Assembly (NCBI RefSeq): GCF_000770925.1
Contig: NZ_JDTK01000010.1
Coordinates: forward strand, 1-64,000
DNA length: 64,000 nucleotides
Source of the DNA: Bifidobacterium ruminantium DSM 6489
Lineage (GTDB): Bacteria; Actinomycetota; Actinomycetes; Actinomycetales; Bifidobacteriaceae
Reading direction: 5' to 3'
This document shows positions 27,028-37,154 of this stretch, in pieces; the stretch's first letter is position 1, and every line of letters starts with the position of its first letter. The translations under genes and the position numbers were made by a program. Under the pieces are notes generated by a model. That model was given only the letters and a program-made list of their open reading frames with translations. It made no database searches and was not told the DNA's origin.

Positions 27028-28248
27028 TCACCCCCTTCGCAATCCGGCGGCATATTCATCAAGCACGTCAAGAATGCCACGATGCTCGTATACAACGCTG
27101 CGTTGCTTTCCCGTACGTGCCACCACAACGCCACGCTCACTCAAAGTTTTGATCGCACGCTCCGCTTGCGGTTTGGACAGTCCCACTGTTCGCTGCAGGT
27201 ATCGCGTGTTGATAATCGGCTGAGCAATCAAATTCGGCAGCACACGCCAAACGGCGGCATCGGAACGCACACCGCGCAGATTCGAACGCGCTTCATCCAA
27301 CTGTTCGCATAAATCATCGATGAGTTTCCTGCCGCTTGTCGCGGCGAACCGACAAGCCTGTGCGAATCGTCTGACAATCGGCGCGGCATCACCTTCACGG
27401 AAAAGGGTCAATGCTGCGAAATAGTCCTCGGTATCATGCAGCAAACCGGCGGAAACGGGAGGCGTGGTATTACGCGACAATCCCTTATTGCGAAGAATCG
27501 CATGCACCAGCGCACGCCCGCACCGACCATTGCCGTCAGCGAATGGGTGAATGGTCTCGAACTGCGCGTGAGCAATCGCACATTGCGCGACCACCGACAA
27601 ATCATCACGCTCGATGAACTCAAGCAGATCCGCCATCGCGCCAGCGATCAGCTCAGGCTGCGGACCGACATGAGCAGCGCCACGTGGCGAATAACCATCG
27701 GTACCAACCCATACCAGATTGGTACGGTACGTACCCGCGTATTTTCCCCAACCTCGTTGAGCGGAGAGCAGGGCCTCATGCATGGCAAGAATATTGTTTT
27801 CCGTCATGCTATCGCCCAACTTCAGCGCAGCCTCCATGGCACGCACATTGCCAACCACGACCGCCGCATTGTCGCTCGTGCCCTCATCAATAGTTTCCAA
27901 CGCAAGATTCTTCGCACCGACCGTCAGATTTTCTATCTGGGAAGACGACGAAGCTTCCGTGCGCAGCAGCACCGCGCTCATTGGACCAAGCACATGGCTA
28001 CCCTCCCCCAGTTTCACAGCAGCATAGGCGTCGAAAGACGCCAGCGCGCATGATGCCTCCTCACAATCCGCAAGCAACTCGGAGGGAAAAACAAAACGCA
28101 AATCCGCAAGACTGATTGGAATAGTCGACTCATATTCGCCATTGCCACGAGAACGACGGGACCGTGAGACGGGAGCATCTTCCGGAATATGCCAGACATG
28201 GTGCTCTTTTCCGAGCGGAGGAATTACAAGACTTTCATCACTATCCAT
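27028..28248 (-). CDS. Fic-domain protein with C-terminal winged helix
   Basis: 406 residues; GAAGAGGG stands four bases before ATG 28248. The Fic motif HPFADGNGRCGR (about residue 223) is intact and would support AMP transfer to a target hydroxyl. An N-terminal inhibitory helix motif S-x-x-x-E-N (in EASSSSQIENLTVG) marks the self-inhibited class of Fic proteins. The last 100 residues (PIINTRYLQRTVGLSKPQAE) form a winged-helix domain, so the protein may also control its own gene through the two palindromes just upstream. Targets are unknown. It stands alone between the cas/esterase region and ileS. Confidence 0.88.
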   Translation of the reverse strand: MDSDESLVIPPLGKEHHVWHIPEDAPVSRSRRSRGNGEYESTIPISLADLRFVFPSELLADCEEASCALASFDAYAAVKLGEGSHVLGPMSAVLLRTEASSSSQIENLTVGAKNLALETIDEGTSDNAAVVVGNVRAMEAALKLGDSMTENNILAMHEALLSAQRGWGKYAGTYRTNLVWVGTDGYSPRGAAHVGPQPELIAGAMADLLEFIERDDLSVVAQCAIAHAQFETIHPFADGNGRCGRALVHAILRNKGLSRNTTPPVSAGLLHDTEDYFAALTLFREGDAAPIVRRFAQACRFAATSGRKLIDDLCEQLDEARSNLRGVRSDAAVWRVLPNLIAQPIINTRYLQRTVGLSKPQAERAIKTLSERGVVVARTGKQRSVVYEHRGILDVLDEYAAGLRRG

Positions 28249-28263
28249 GTTTCCCTCTTCCAG

Positions 28264-28335
28264 TTAGCTACACTTATTGAATTAAGTGTAGCTTAATTCT
28301 GCGTTAGCTACACTTATTTGAATAAATGTAGCTAA
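28264..28335. promoter_or_regulatory. Tandem palindromic operators upstream of the Fic gene
   Basis: Two 32-33 bp inverted repeats built on AGCTACACTTA/TAAGTGTAGCT start 40 bases apart (28264-28296 and 28304-28335). They are directly upstream of the Fic start and probably overlap its promoter. Confidence 0.7.
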
Positions 28336-28482
28336 CTAACGGGCGGTGCGACGGATACATTAGATGCACTAGGTAATGCGGATGGACATGCACGTCTGCC
28401 CAGGCAAACGAGTCAGCGCAGCTCTGCGATAATTTCGCGTCGATGGCGACGTATCGGCGAATCGCATTTACATATAGAAAAA

Positions 28483-28820
28483 GCCGGACGGTGGATTTTC
28501 GGCGGCATACCCATATTGGGCATGCCCTTCAAATCCGCCGTCCGGCAACGCGACTGCTTCTCAAGAATGTGTGCTTGACTCACATGGATGGTACTGAGAA
28601 CCATTCGCTTAACGATCTGCTTCCGCATGCTTCGGCCACGTCAAACAACGCGGCCACGCGCACGGACACAAATCAAGTCTTGCGCGGTTCGAGCCGCGGT
28701 GGACAATGCCACGGCGGCTCGAAAGCCAAAGGATTACTCTAGCCGCAGCTTGGAATAATCGCAAGCCGATCGAAATCCGTGAAGTTCATGAAAACTTATG
28801 AAAGTCCACAAACTTCACGG
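28483..28820. other. Structured intergenic region downstream of ileS
   Basis: The 598 bases between the Fic gene and ileS hold no convincing gene. They contain three strong stems: GCCGGACGG...CCGTCCGGC (28483-28546, 16-bp arms with one mismatch, followed on the minus strand by CTTTTTCTATATG, hence a leftward terminator); TTCGAGCCGCGGTGG/CCACGGCGGCTCGAA (28688-28723); and CCGTGAAGTT/AACTTCACGG (28777-28820). The last is just past the ileS stop and may be its own terminator. A 99-codon plus-strand ORF over this region (28443-28742) has no ribosome site and is probably not coding. Confidence 0.55.
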
Positions 28821-28846
28821 AATACCAATTCAAACCTTGGCTTGGT

Positions 28847-31800
28847 TCAGGCCTTGGCGACTTCCACGGCCAGCTCGGAGCCTTCGGCGCCGGCTTCCAC
28901 GCTCACGCTGTCGGCGGAGGTGTCGTGTGCCACCAGATCCTTGAACTGTTCGATCTTCGCCACGTCGCCGGCCGGAACGGTCAGCTTCAGCGTGATGCGG
29001 TCGGAGATCTCCAGGCCGGCGGCCTTGCGGGCCTCCTGCACGGCGCGGATGGCGTCGCGGGCGTAGCCTTCGGCCAGCAGGTCGTCGTTCAGTTCGGTGT
29101 CGAGGATCACGAAGCCACCGGTCGGCAGCGCGGCGGATACGGAGTTCGCGGCTTCCTGCGCGTCCTTCTCCTCCACACGGTTGATCAGTTCGTATTCGCC
29201 TTCCTCAAGCGCGATATCGCCGTTCGGGGTCTCGCACACCGGCACGCCGGCGGCGTCCACATGCCAGGCACCGCTCTTGGAGGCCTTGATGGCGAACTGC
29301 ACGTCCTTACGCAGGCGCTTACCCGCCACGCGTGCGTTCACGCGCAGCTCGTTCACGATCTTCAGACCCTGGGAGCCGGCGTCCTCCAGCGTGCAGAACT
29401 CGATGTCCTTCACGTTGAGCTCACCCTTCAGCACGTCGCTGTATGCGGCGACCGCATCCGGGTTCTCGACCACCACGGTCAGCTTGGCGAGCGGCTGGCG
29501 CACGCGGATCTGCTTGGCCTTACGCATCGACAGCGTGCCGGACACGACCTCGCGCACCTTCTCCATCGCGTCCACCAGCTTGGCGTCGTCCTGCAGCACG
29601 GCACCCAGCTCAGTGGTCTCGCCGGTCTTCTCGTCGGCAAGGAACGGCCAGTCGGCCAGATGCACGGATTCACCGCCGGTCAGGCCGCGCCACACGGCTT
29701 CGGCCTCCATCGGAGCCAGCGGAGCCAACACGCGCATGAAGGTTTCCAGCACGGTGTACAGCGTGTTGAACGCGTTCTCATCACCGGCACCGAAACGCTC
29801 ACGGTTGTTGCGGATGTACCAGTTGGTCAGCACGTCGATGAAGTCGTTCGCCGCATCGCACGCGTCGGAGATGTAGAAGTTGTCCAGCGCATGCTGGGTC
29901 TTCTCCACCAAGCGGCGCAGGCGGGCCAGCAGATAGCGGTCCATTTCCGGCAGCCCCGCCACTTCGTCGGCGCGAAGCTTGCGCGCGTCGTACCCGGCCG
30001 CGTTCGCGTACAGGGTGAAGAAGTAGTAGGAGCTCCACACCGGCAGCATCACCTGGCGCACGGTGTCACGGATGCCGTCGGCGGTGACGATCAGGTTGCC
30101 GCCGCGCAGTATCGGCGAGCTCATGAGGAACCAGCGCATGGCGTCGGAGCCGAAGTCGTTGAACACACCGTTCACGTCCGGATAGTTGCGCAGGTGCTTC
30201 GACATCTTCTGTCCGTCGGAGCCGAGCACGATGCCATGGCAGATCACGTTCTTGAACGCCGGCCTGTCGAACAGGGCGGTGGCCATGACGTGCTGCACGT
30301 AGAACCAGCCACGGGTCTGGCCGATGTATTCCACGATGTAGTCGCACGGGAAGTGCTGTTCGAAGGTTTCCTTGTTCTCAAACGGGTAATGGTACTGGGC
30401 GAAGCTCATGGAGCCGGATTCGAACCAGCAGTCCATCACGTCGCTGATGCGGTGCATGTGGCTCTTGCCGGTCGGATCGTCCGGGTTGACGCGGGTCAGC
30501 TCGTCGATGTACGGGCGGTGCATGTTCACATTGCCCTCATGATCGCGCGGGTAGTCGCCGAAGTCGGCCTTCAGCTCGTCCAGCGAGCCGTACACGTCCA
30601 CGCGCGGATACTTCGGATCGTCCGAAACCCACACCGGAATCGGGGAGCCCCAGAAGCGGTTGCGGGAGATCGACCAGTCGCGTGCGTTCGCCAGCCATTT
30701 GCCGAACTGGCCGTCCTTCACATTGTCCGGAATCCAGTTGATCTGCTGGTTGAGTTCAAGCAGACGATCCTTGATCTTGGTGACGGACACGAACCAGGAG
30801 CTCACCGGCTTGTAGATCAGCGGGGTGGCGCAACGCCAGCAGTGCGGGTAGGAGTGCACGTAGCTCTTCTCCTGGAAGAGGATGGCACGCTGCTCTTCGG
30901 GAATGCGGGCCAGCGGGCCATCGCCGGCGCGCAGGTTGCGCAGGATCGGCTTGTTCGCGTCGAACACGTACATGCCCTCGTAATCCGGGCACAGCGACGT
31001 GAACTTGCAGCCCGCGTCGAGCACGTCCACGCTCTTGATGCCCTTGGCGTTGAGCGTGTTCATATCGTCCTCGCCGTAGGGGGCCTGATGGACCAGGCCG
31101 GTACCTTCAACGGTGTCGACGTAGTCGGCGGTGAAGATCTGGTAGCCTTCCGGCCCCGGCACCTTGCCCTCGGCGGCGTTCTCGTCGCCTGCGAAGTACG
31201 GGAAGACCGGGTAATAGCGCCAGCCCTCCATCTCGGAGCCCTTGAGCTCGCGCACGATCTCGTAGTTCTCGCCAAGTTCCTTCTCGTAGGAGCCGAGCAG
31301 CGGCTTGCCGAGATAGAACTTCTTGCCGGCGAACTTGCCTTCGGTCGGGCGCACCTCGACGTAATCGATGTCGGCACCGACCACGATGGCGAAGTTGGTC
31401 GGCACGGTCCACGGCGTGGTGGTCCAGAACACTGCGTACGCGTCTTCCTCGTCGCGCAGCTTCACGGCCACGGACACAGTGGTGTCCTGACGATCCTGGT
31501 ACACGTCCGCATCCATGCGCAGCTCGTGCGCGCTCAGCGGGGTCTGGTCCTTCGGACAGTATGGCAGCACACGGTAGCCCTGGTATGCCAGTCCCTTGTC
31601 GTACAGCTGCTTGAAGGCCCACATCACGGATTCCATGTACGGAATGTTCAGGGTCTTGTAGCCGTGCTCGAAATCGACCCAACGGGCCTGACGGTGGACG
31701 TACGCCTTCCACTCGTTGGTGTACTTGAGCACAGAGGCACGGCAGGCGTCGTTGAACTTGTCGATGCCCATTTCCTTGACCTGGTCGACGGAATCGATGC

Positions 31801-32161
31801 CCAGTTCCTTCTGCGCCTCAAGCTCGGCCGGCAGACCGTGGGTGTCCCAGCCGAACACGCGGTTGACCTTGTGGCCCTTCATGGTCTGGTAACGCGGGAT
31901 GACGTCCTTGGCATAGCCGGTCAGCAGGTGGCCGTAGTGCGGCAGGCCGTTGGCGAACGGCGGGCCATCGAAGAACACGAATTCGTTCTGGCTGTGATCG
32001 CCGGACGGACGGCGGTCGATGGACTTCTGGAAGGTGTTGTCCTTATCCCAGTAGTCGAGCACGGACTCCTCCAGCTTGGGGAAGCTGGGGTTCGGCGCGA
32101 CGTTGGCGCTCTGCTCGCCGGCAGCAGCCTTCGGATACACATGATTGGTGGATTCGCTCAC
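28847..32161 (-). CDS. ileS: Isoleucyl-tRNA synthetase
   Basis: The start is set at GTG 32161 (VSESTNHVYPKAAAGE) because GAGGAG lies six bases before it; the frame is open nine codons further to ATG 32188. About 1104 residues. The HIGH-type motif is in LPHYGHLLTGYAKDVIPR. The editing domain includes FWTTTPWTVPTN. The catalytic lysine loop is the KMSKS variant KMSKHLRNYPD. The anticodon-binding domain follows (DVLTNWYIRNNRERF). It charges tRNA-Ile with isoleucine. Its control by a T-box leader is shown upstream. Confidence 0.97.
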   Translation of the reverse strand: MSESTNHVYPKAAAGEQSANVAPNPSFPKLEESVLDYWDKDNTFQKSIDRRPSGDHSQNEFVFFDGPPFANGLPHYGHLLTGYAKDVIPRYQTMKGHKVNRVFGWDTHGLPAELEAQKELGIDSVDQVKEMGIDKFNDACRASVLKYTNEWKAYVHRQARWVDFEHGYKTLNIPYMESVMWAFKQLYDKGLAYQGYRVLPYCPKDQTPLSAHELRMDADVYQDRQDTTVSVAVKLRDEEDAYAVFWTTTPWTVPTNFAIVVGADIDYVEVRPTEGKFAGKKFYLGKPLLGSYEKELGENYEIVRELKGSEMEGWRYYPVFPYFAGDENAAEGKVPGPEGYQIFTADYVDTVEGTGLVHQAPYGEDDMNTLNAKGIKSVDVLDAGCKFTSLCPDYEGMYVFDANKPILRNLRAGDGPLARIPEEQRAILFQEKSYVHSYPHCWRCATPLIYKPVSSWFVSVTKIKDRLLELNQQINWIPDNVKDGQFGKWLANARDWSISRNRFWGSPIPVWVSDDPKYPRVDVYGSLDELKADFGDYPRDHEGNVNMHRPYIDELTRVNPDDPTGKSHMHRISDVMDCWFESGSMSFAQYHYPFENKETFEQHFPCDYIVEYIGQTRGWFYVQHVMATALFDRPAFKNVICHGIVLGSDGQKMSKHLRNYPDVNGVFNDFGSDAMRWFLMSSPILRGGNLIVTADGIRDTVRQVMLPVWSSYYFFTLYANAAGYDARKLRADEVAGLPEMDRYLLARLRRLVEKTQHALDNFYISDACDAANDFIDVLTNWYIRNNRERFGAGDENAFNTLYTVLETFMRVLAPLAPMEAEAVWRGLTGGESVHLADWPFLADEKTGETTELGAVLQDDAKLVDAMEKVREVVSGTLSMRKAKQIRVRQPLAKLTVVVENPDAVAAYSDVLKGELNVKDIEFCTLEDAGSQGLKIVNELRVNARVAGKRLRKDVQFAIKASKSGAWHVDAAGVPVCETPNGDIALEEGEYELINRVEEKDAQEAANSVSAALPTGGFVILDTELNDDLLAEGYARDAIRAVQEARKAAGLEISDRITLKLTVPAGDVAKIEQFKDLVAHDTSADSVSVEAGAEGSELAVEVAKA

Positions 32162-32430
32162 CGTATGCTCCTCGTTTGGCGGTTTCATTACTTACCTTAC
32201 GAGGACGATGACTTCCGTGCGATCGCGCACGTCCGGCACCGCGGTACCACCTCGCTTGCCGCACTTCCCTGTTGTTCTCACGCAGGTTGTCCGCCTGCGC
32301 AGGTTTCGTACGACCGCTTGACATTCGGCTGTCCGGGCCGACCCCGCCGGTTCTACTAAGCCTCGCCAGAAAGCGTCGGCCGTTCTTCCGGAAGCTCCCC
32401 GCTGATGACGGATCATCGCTTTTCGTTTCA
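32162..32430 (-). promoter_or_regulatory. T-box riboswitch leader of ileS
   Basis: The minus strand carries the T-box consensus GAGGTGGTACCGCGG (plus 32239-32253). Upstream is a long structured leader with an ATC-containing stem-loop region (32393-32418) that fits an isoleucine specifier. Actinobacterial ileS T-boxes act on translation. The short distance from the T-box to the start and the absence of a T-run agree with that. Confidence 0.85.
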
Positions 32431-32577
32431 AATCGTCAGCCTAGCACGCCGTACGAACGTAGAAACGCGAAAAGCCGCACGGTGTCCACCATGCGGCTTT
32501 CGTAATCGCAAAACAATCGAAATACAATCGGCAGGCCGACCACGAATCGACCGAAGACGATCGCGCTCGGCGGCGAA

Positions 32578-34049
32578 TCAGCCTTCGTTCAGCTGAGCCT
32601 CGAGCTGCCTGACGATATCGTCGTGCATCTTCTCGGTGATCTTCACCTTGAGCAGGAACACGACCGCGCTCAGGATGATGACCGCGAGCGGCACATAGAA
32701 GGCGCAGATCTCGAAGGTCCGGATGTTCGCGGCGGTCATGTCGGCTGCGGTGGCGTTGCCGATCATGCCGGCGGCGATGGCCACGGCTCCGACGATGCCG
32801 TTCGAGCACGCGCCCGCGATCTTGTCGAGCATCGGACGGACGGACAGGGTGACGGCCTCGTTGCGCTTGCCGTTCTTCAGCTGGCCGTACTCGATGGAAT
32901 CGGTCAGGGAAAGGATGGCCGTCATCTGGATGAAGGTCTGCGGCAGATAGAAGAAGACAAGACCGACGGTGACGACCGGCAGGCTGGTGGGGTTGATGAT
33001 GAACAGCAGATAGCCGATGACCATAAGCACCATGCCGCCGAGGTACAGGTAGCGGCGCGGAATGCGCTTGTCAGAATCGGGTACAGCGGAGCCATAACGA
33101 TGCCCGCGACGACGGAGACGACGCCGACGATGGAATAGGCTGCAGAGTTGTTCAGAATGAACTTGAACAGATACATGAGCACGCCGGTGGTGGCCACGTT
33201 GGCGATGGCGTACAGCAGGTAGGACAGGGCCACCCACAGCAGCTGGTCGTTCTGTGCGAGAGCCTTGAACGCGGCGAGCGGGCCGCCGTTGTCCTCGGCC
33301 TTGGTGCGCAGGGTGCTGGAGCTTTCCTTGGTGCCGAACGCGACGGAGCACACGGTGAGGACGCCGAGAATAGCCACGATGATGGCGAAGCAGGTCCAGC
33401 CGCTCTGGCTCTCCTGATGCTTGCCGGTGAAGATGTAGCTGAAGTAAGTGACGATCGGAATGACCACGATGGTCAGGCCGTTGTAGCCGATGGAGCCGCC
33501 GAAGGAACCGAGGGCGGTGTAGGTGGAGCGCTCATGGGAGTCGGAGGACAGCGCCGGGATCATGCCCCAATAGGAGATGTCACGCAGGGAGTAGAACACG
33601 TCGAGCACGATGAAGGTGATGACGAACAGCACGATGAACAGCGTGGTGTTGACGTTCACCAAGCCGAACAGACCGGTGTAGACCAGCACGAGCAGAACGG
33701 CGGAAACGGTGCCGCCGATGAGCTGCCACGGCTTGAAACGACCCCACTTGGTCTTGGTGTTATCGATGATGTTGCCCAGCAGCGGATCGATGAAGATCTC
33801 CGCGATGCGGATGACAACCACAAGGCCGGTGATGACGCCGATGAGCTTGGTGGCGAGCGCCTTGTCGACCCCGGAGAACAGCGAGCTGGTGACGTAGACG
33901 ATGAAGTAGGTGCTCAGCGCGTTGTAGAAGGCGGATTGGCCGACGTTGCCGAATGAATAGGCCACGCGGGACAGCAGACTGCCTTTCCTGGTTGGCTTCG
34001 CAGACCGCTGCGTCTCCTTCGGTGCGGCTGCGACATTGGATTCTGCCAT
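32578..34049 (-). pseudogene. GPH-family sugar (galactoside) symporter, frameshifted
   Basis: Start ATG 34049 with AAGGAG nine bases upstream. The first part reads SLLSRVAYSFGNVGQSAFYN, TKTKWGRFKPWQLIGG and RDISYWGMIPALSSDSHERS, which are hallmarks of GPH (LacS/MelB-type) cation-sugar symporters with twelve membrane helices. Near 33071-33081 (after APLYPILT) the frame breaks. The next frame continues with DKRIPRRYLYLGGMVLMVIG and the last three or four helices to LEAQLNEG. Together they would make about 490 residues, the normal length. The gene has a good promoter under apparent control of the LacI regulator next to it. Decay or sequence error cannot be told apart here. Confidence 0.8.
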
Positions 34050-34117
34050 CGTACTTCTCCTTAGAAGTTGTGATTGAAGCTGTAATCGGAAATCATCATT
34101 TGATTTCACATGAGTTA

Positions 34118-34153
34118 AGTATATCCCTTTACCCCTGTTTAGTAAAATTTAAC
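34118..34153 (-). promoter_or_regulatory. Promoter and LacI half-operator of the GPH transporter
   Basis: On the minus strand, TTTACT (34141-34146) and TATACT (34118-34123) are 17 bases apart. The -35 box overlaps TTTAGTAAAA (34138-34147), the same sequence found in the palindrome in front of the adjacent LacI gene. This links the regulator to the transporter. Confidence 0.65.
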
Positions 34154-34256
34154 ATCTGCGTTGTGCACTGCTGGGCGTGTCGCATTTTGTGCGATTCTGC
34201 ACATATACATGTCATATTGTGTGCGATTCGCGGTATTTCGCCGACAGTAGACAAAC

Positions 34257-34294
34257 AAAAGGCGATTGATGACGTAGCATCATCAATCGCCTTT
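34257..34294 (-). terminator. Terminator of the LacI gene
   Basis: A perfect 15-bp stem AAAGGCGATTGATGA/TCATCAATCGCCTTT, followed on the minus strand by TTTTGTTTG. It lies 25 bases after the regulator stop. Confidence 0.85.
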
Positions 34295-34318
34295 CATATT
34301 TTTCCGCACATACGTACG

Positions 34319-35454
<1,136 letters not shown>

Positions 35455-35491
35455 TCCATCATATTACATTACCGAACGTATTCTTATAGCC

Positions 35492-35686
35492 ATGACACAG
35501 CCAGAGCAATCACGGAAACCGCGAATCGCGCATCAGTCCACGGAACGGATGAACGAACTGCGTGCACAACAAAAATCCTTTGCCCTGCAGAACATGCGGA
35601 GCAAAGGACTCGGCAACGCCGGTCTGCCTTTCAAAGCGACCGGTCATAAAGGTGGCATCAGTCGGCAGGGTTCCAAACGCGGCTGA
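35492..35686 (+). CDS. Small basic protein of unknown function
   Basis: 64 residues from ATG 35492 (MTQPEQSRKPRIAHQSTERM), ending GHKGGISRQGSKRG. It is rich in Lys, Arg, Gln and Gly and has no membrane segment. No Shine-Dalgarno is visible, but TTATAG ends three bases before the start, so a leaderless transcript is possible. It diverges from the LacI gene. I do not recognise the family. The even, composition-biased sequence with no shadow-frame look makes it more likely real than chance. Confidence 0.45.
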   Translation: MTQPEQSRKPRIAHQSTERMNELRAQQKSFALQNMRSKGLGNAGLPFKATGHKGGISRQGSKRG

Positions 35687-35927
35687 CACCGTGGAGAAAC
35701 GCGGTCACCGTCAGCCCCACGGGCCTGCGGCTGGAAGCGCCCGCCCTTCTGCGTGGCCGACTTGCCATGTGAGCCACCCCTCGATGACGCCACGCTCCGC
35801 ATCGGTTCTACCGGACGCGTATACATCAGGCCTCTCCCCGATGATGCTGCGGATGGAACCATACACATATCCACATTTTTCACGGAGACGGTTGCGGGGC
35901 TGCCGGCTTTCCATATACCGTCAGCGC

Positions 35928-36785
35928 ATGGAAAGCTTTGGACACAATACATTTTTCACATTGGAGCAGGCACGGGAGGAGGCGGCGAGACGGCATCTTG
36001 AATGCAGGCAGGTGTTGTCGCGGATAAGGTCACGCTCCTCGGTTCCACTCTATGTAAGTCACGGCACAGCGCTGGAGCTGCATGGCATGATTGCCACCAT
36101 GAATTATTTACCCGGATATGGTTCGGAGCTCGTTCACGTTTCGGTGTGCCGGCAACGTGACCTGCGGAAAATCCAGGGGATGAAATTCCATTACGCAAGG
36201 CATGGCGTAGACGTGGTGCACGCCGACGAATTGGTGTCAAGCGTCTCCGCGATGCAGGCGGTCTGCCAGATTGCGCCCTATGTCGACGAACGGAGTCTGG
36301 TGATCGCCATGGATTGGCTCACTTGCGCCAATCCCGATTTACGCGTCTGCACTCACGATGAGCTCTCCGACTACATCCGGAGTGCGCCGCGATTCATTGG
36401 GAGCGCCAAATGCAGAAAGGCCTTGCGCCTGTCCAAACCAGGTACCGATTCCCCGCAGGAAACGGTGCTTCGTTTGGAGAGCGATGCCTACGGGCTGCCT
36501 GAGGCACATGTCAATTATGAGATCATTGACCACATACGCGGCTCGGGCACGATGAAGGTGGATATCGCCTACCCGGATGACCGCGTCTGCATAGAATACG
36601 ACGGAAATTACCACTACACCCACGGCCGCTGGATGTATGACCTCGATAAGCGCAACCGGCTGAGGGATCTTGGATTCACGCCTTTTGTCGCCACCCGCGA
36701 GCATTTGGCATCCAAACAGAAGCTGAACGAACTGTTCGGCATGGTCGCCCGAGCGATAGCCAGTCACCGTTACGGCTTGGACTAG
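35928..36785 (+). CDS. DUF559-type endonuclease-fold protein
   Basis: About 285 residues from ATG 35928 (MESFGHNTFFTLEQAREEAA); the frame is open far upstream and the start is uncertain. The N-terminal half (VPLYVSHGTALELHGM, SELVHVSVCRQRD) resembles the AbiEi-like arrangement seen in many actinobacterial proteins of this kind. The C-terminal half has the DUF559/Vsr-like restriction-endonuclease fold (MKVDIAYPDDRVCIEYDGNY, then RDLGFTPFVATREHL), with the D...E-Y-D-G core that usually binds a metal. A nuclease or nicking role is inferred only. Such genes are common in bifidobacteria and their role is unclear. Confidence 0.7.
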   Translation: MESFGHNTFFTLEQAREEAARRHLECRQVLSRIRSRSSVPLYVSHGTALELHGMIATMNYLPGYGSELVHVSVCRQRDLRKIQGMKFHYARHGVDVVHADELVSSVSAMQAVCQIAPYVDERSLVIAMDWLTCANPDLRVCTHDELSDYIRSAPRFIGSAKCRKALRLSKPGTDSPQETVLRLESDAYGLPEAHVNYEIIDHIRGSGTMKVDIAYPDDRVCIEYDGNYHYTHGRWMYDLDKRNRLRDLGFTPFVATREHLASKQKLNELFGMVARAIASHRYGLD

Positions 36786-36919
36786 TTCCGTAGGTGGTTT
36801 TTCGCTTCCGTAGGTGGTTGGGTCTGAATACCCGGCATGAAAACGGCCAGAATAAAGCCTTTCTCCAACCCCGATACTCTGACCAACCACCTACGGAACA
36901 CCCAAACCGCCTACGGAAC
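36786..36919. repeat. TTCCGTAGGTGGTT inverted-repeat element, copy 1
   Basis: Two direct 14-mers TTCCGTAGGTGGTT (36786, 36806) are followed about 65 bases later by two inverted copies (36886, 36906). A second element with the same layout lies at 54736-54868. The bases inside differ between copies, while the ends and the 20-base period are kept. Confidence 0.85.
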
Positions 36920-37036
36920 CGCATGAGTAGTCCCCGCAATGGATTTTTCGCCATTGATTCGGGGAATCCATGAAAAGCCACAGCGGGCGCACCCTGCGTA
37001 AAAGGTCATGCGCGCCGATTCATGGGAGCCATATGC

Positions 37037-37084
37037 GCAGGGGCTGTGCGGAAGCCACATATGTGGCTTCCGCACAGCCCCTGC
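37037..37084. repeat. 48-bp perfect palindrome
   Basis: GCAGGGGCTGTGCGGAAGCC and its full complement meet at CACATATGTG with no loop: 24-bp arms without a mismatch. It lies 71 bases past the end of the ABC exporter operon. It has no T-run on either side. Confidence 0.9.
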
Positions 37085-37154
37085 ATTCGTTGAACACTAC
37101 CGTTCAGCCTGTCCAATTCACCAAGAACGGGACAGGAACGAAGCAGAAGGAGCC

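Noticed and set aside
28443..28742. A 99-codon plus-strand gene after the Fic operators
   Set aside because: No ribosome site. Its codons are dictated by two long hairpins.
28925..32359. A 1144-codon plus-strand reading frame
   Set aside because: It is antisense to ileS. Its composition (Val/His/Gly-rich) is typical of the shadow frame of a high-GC gene.
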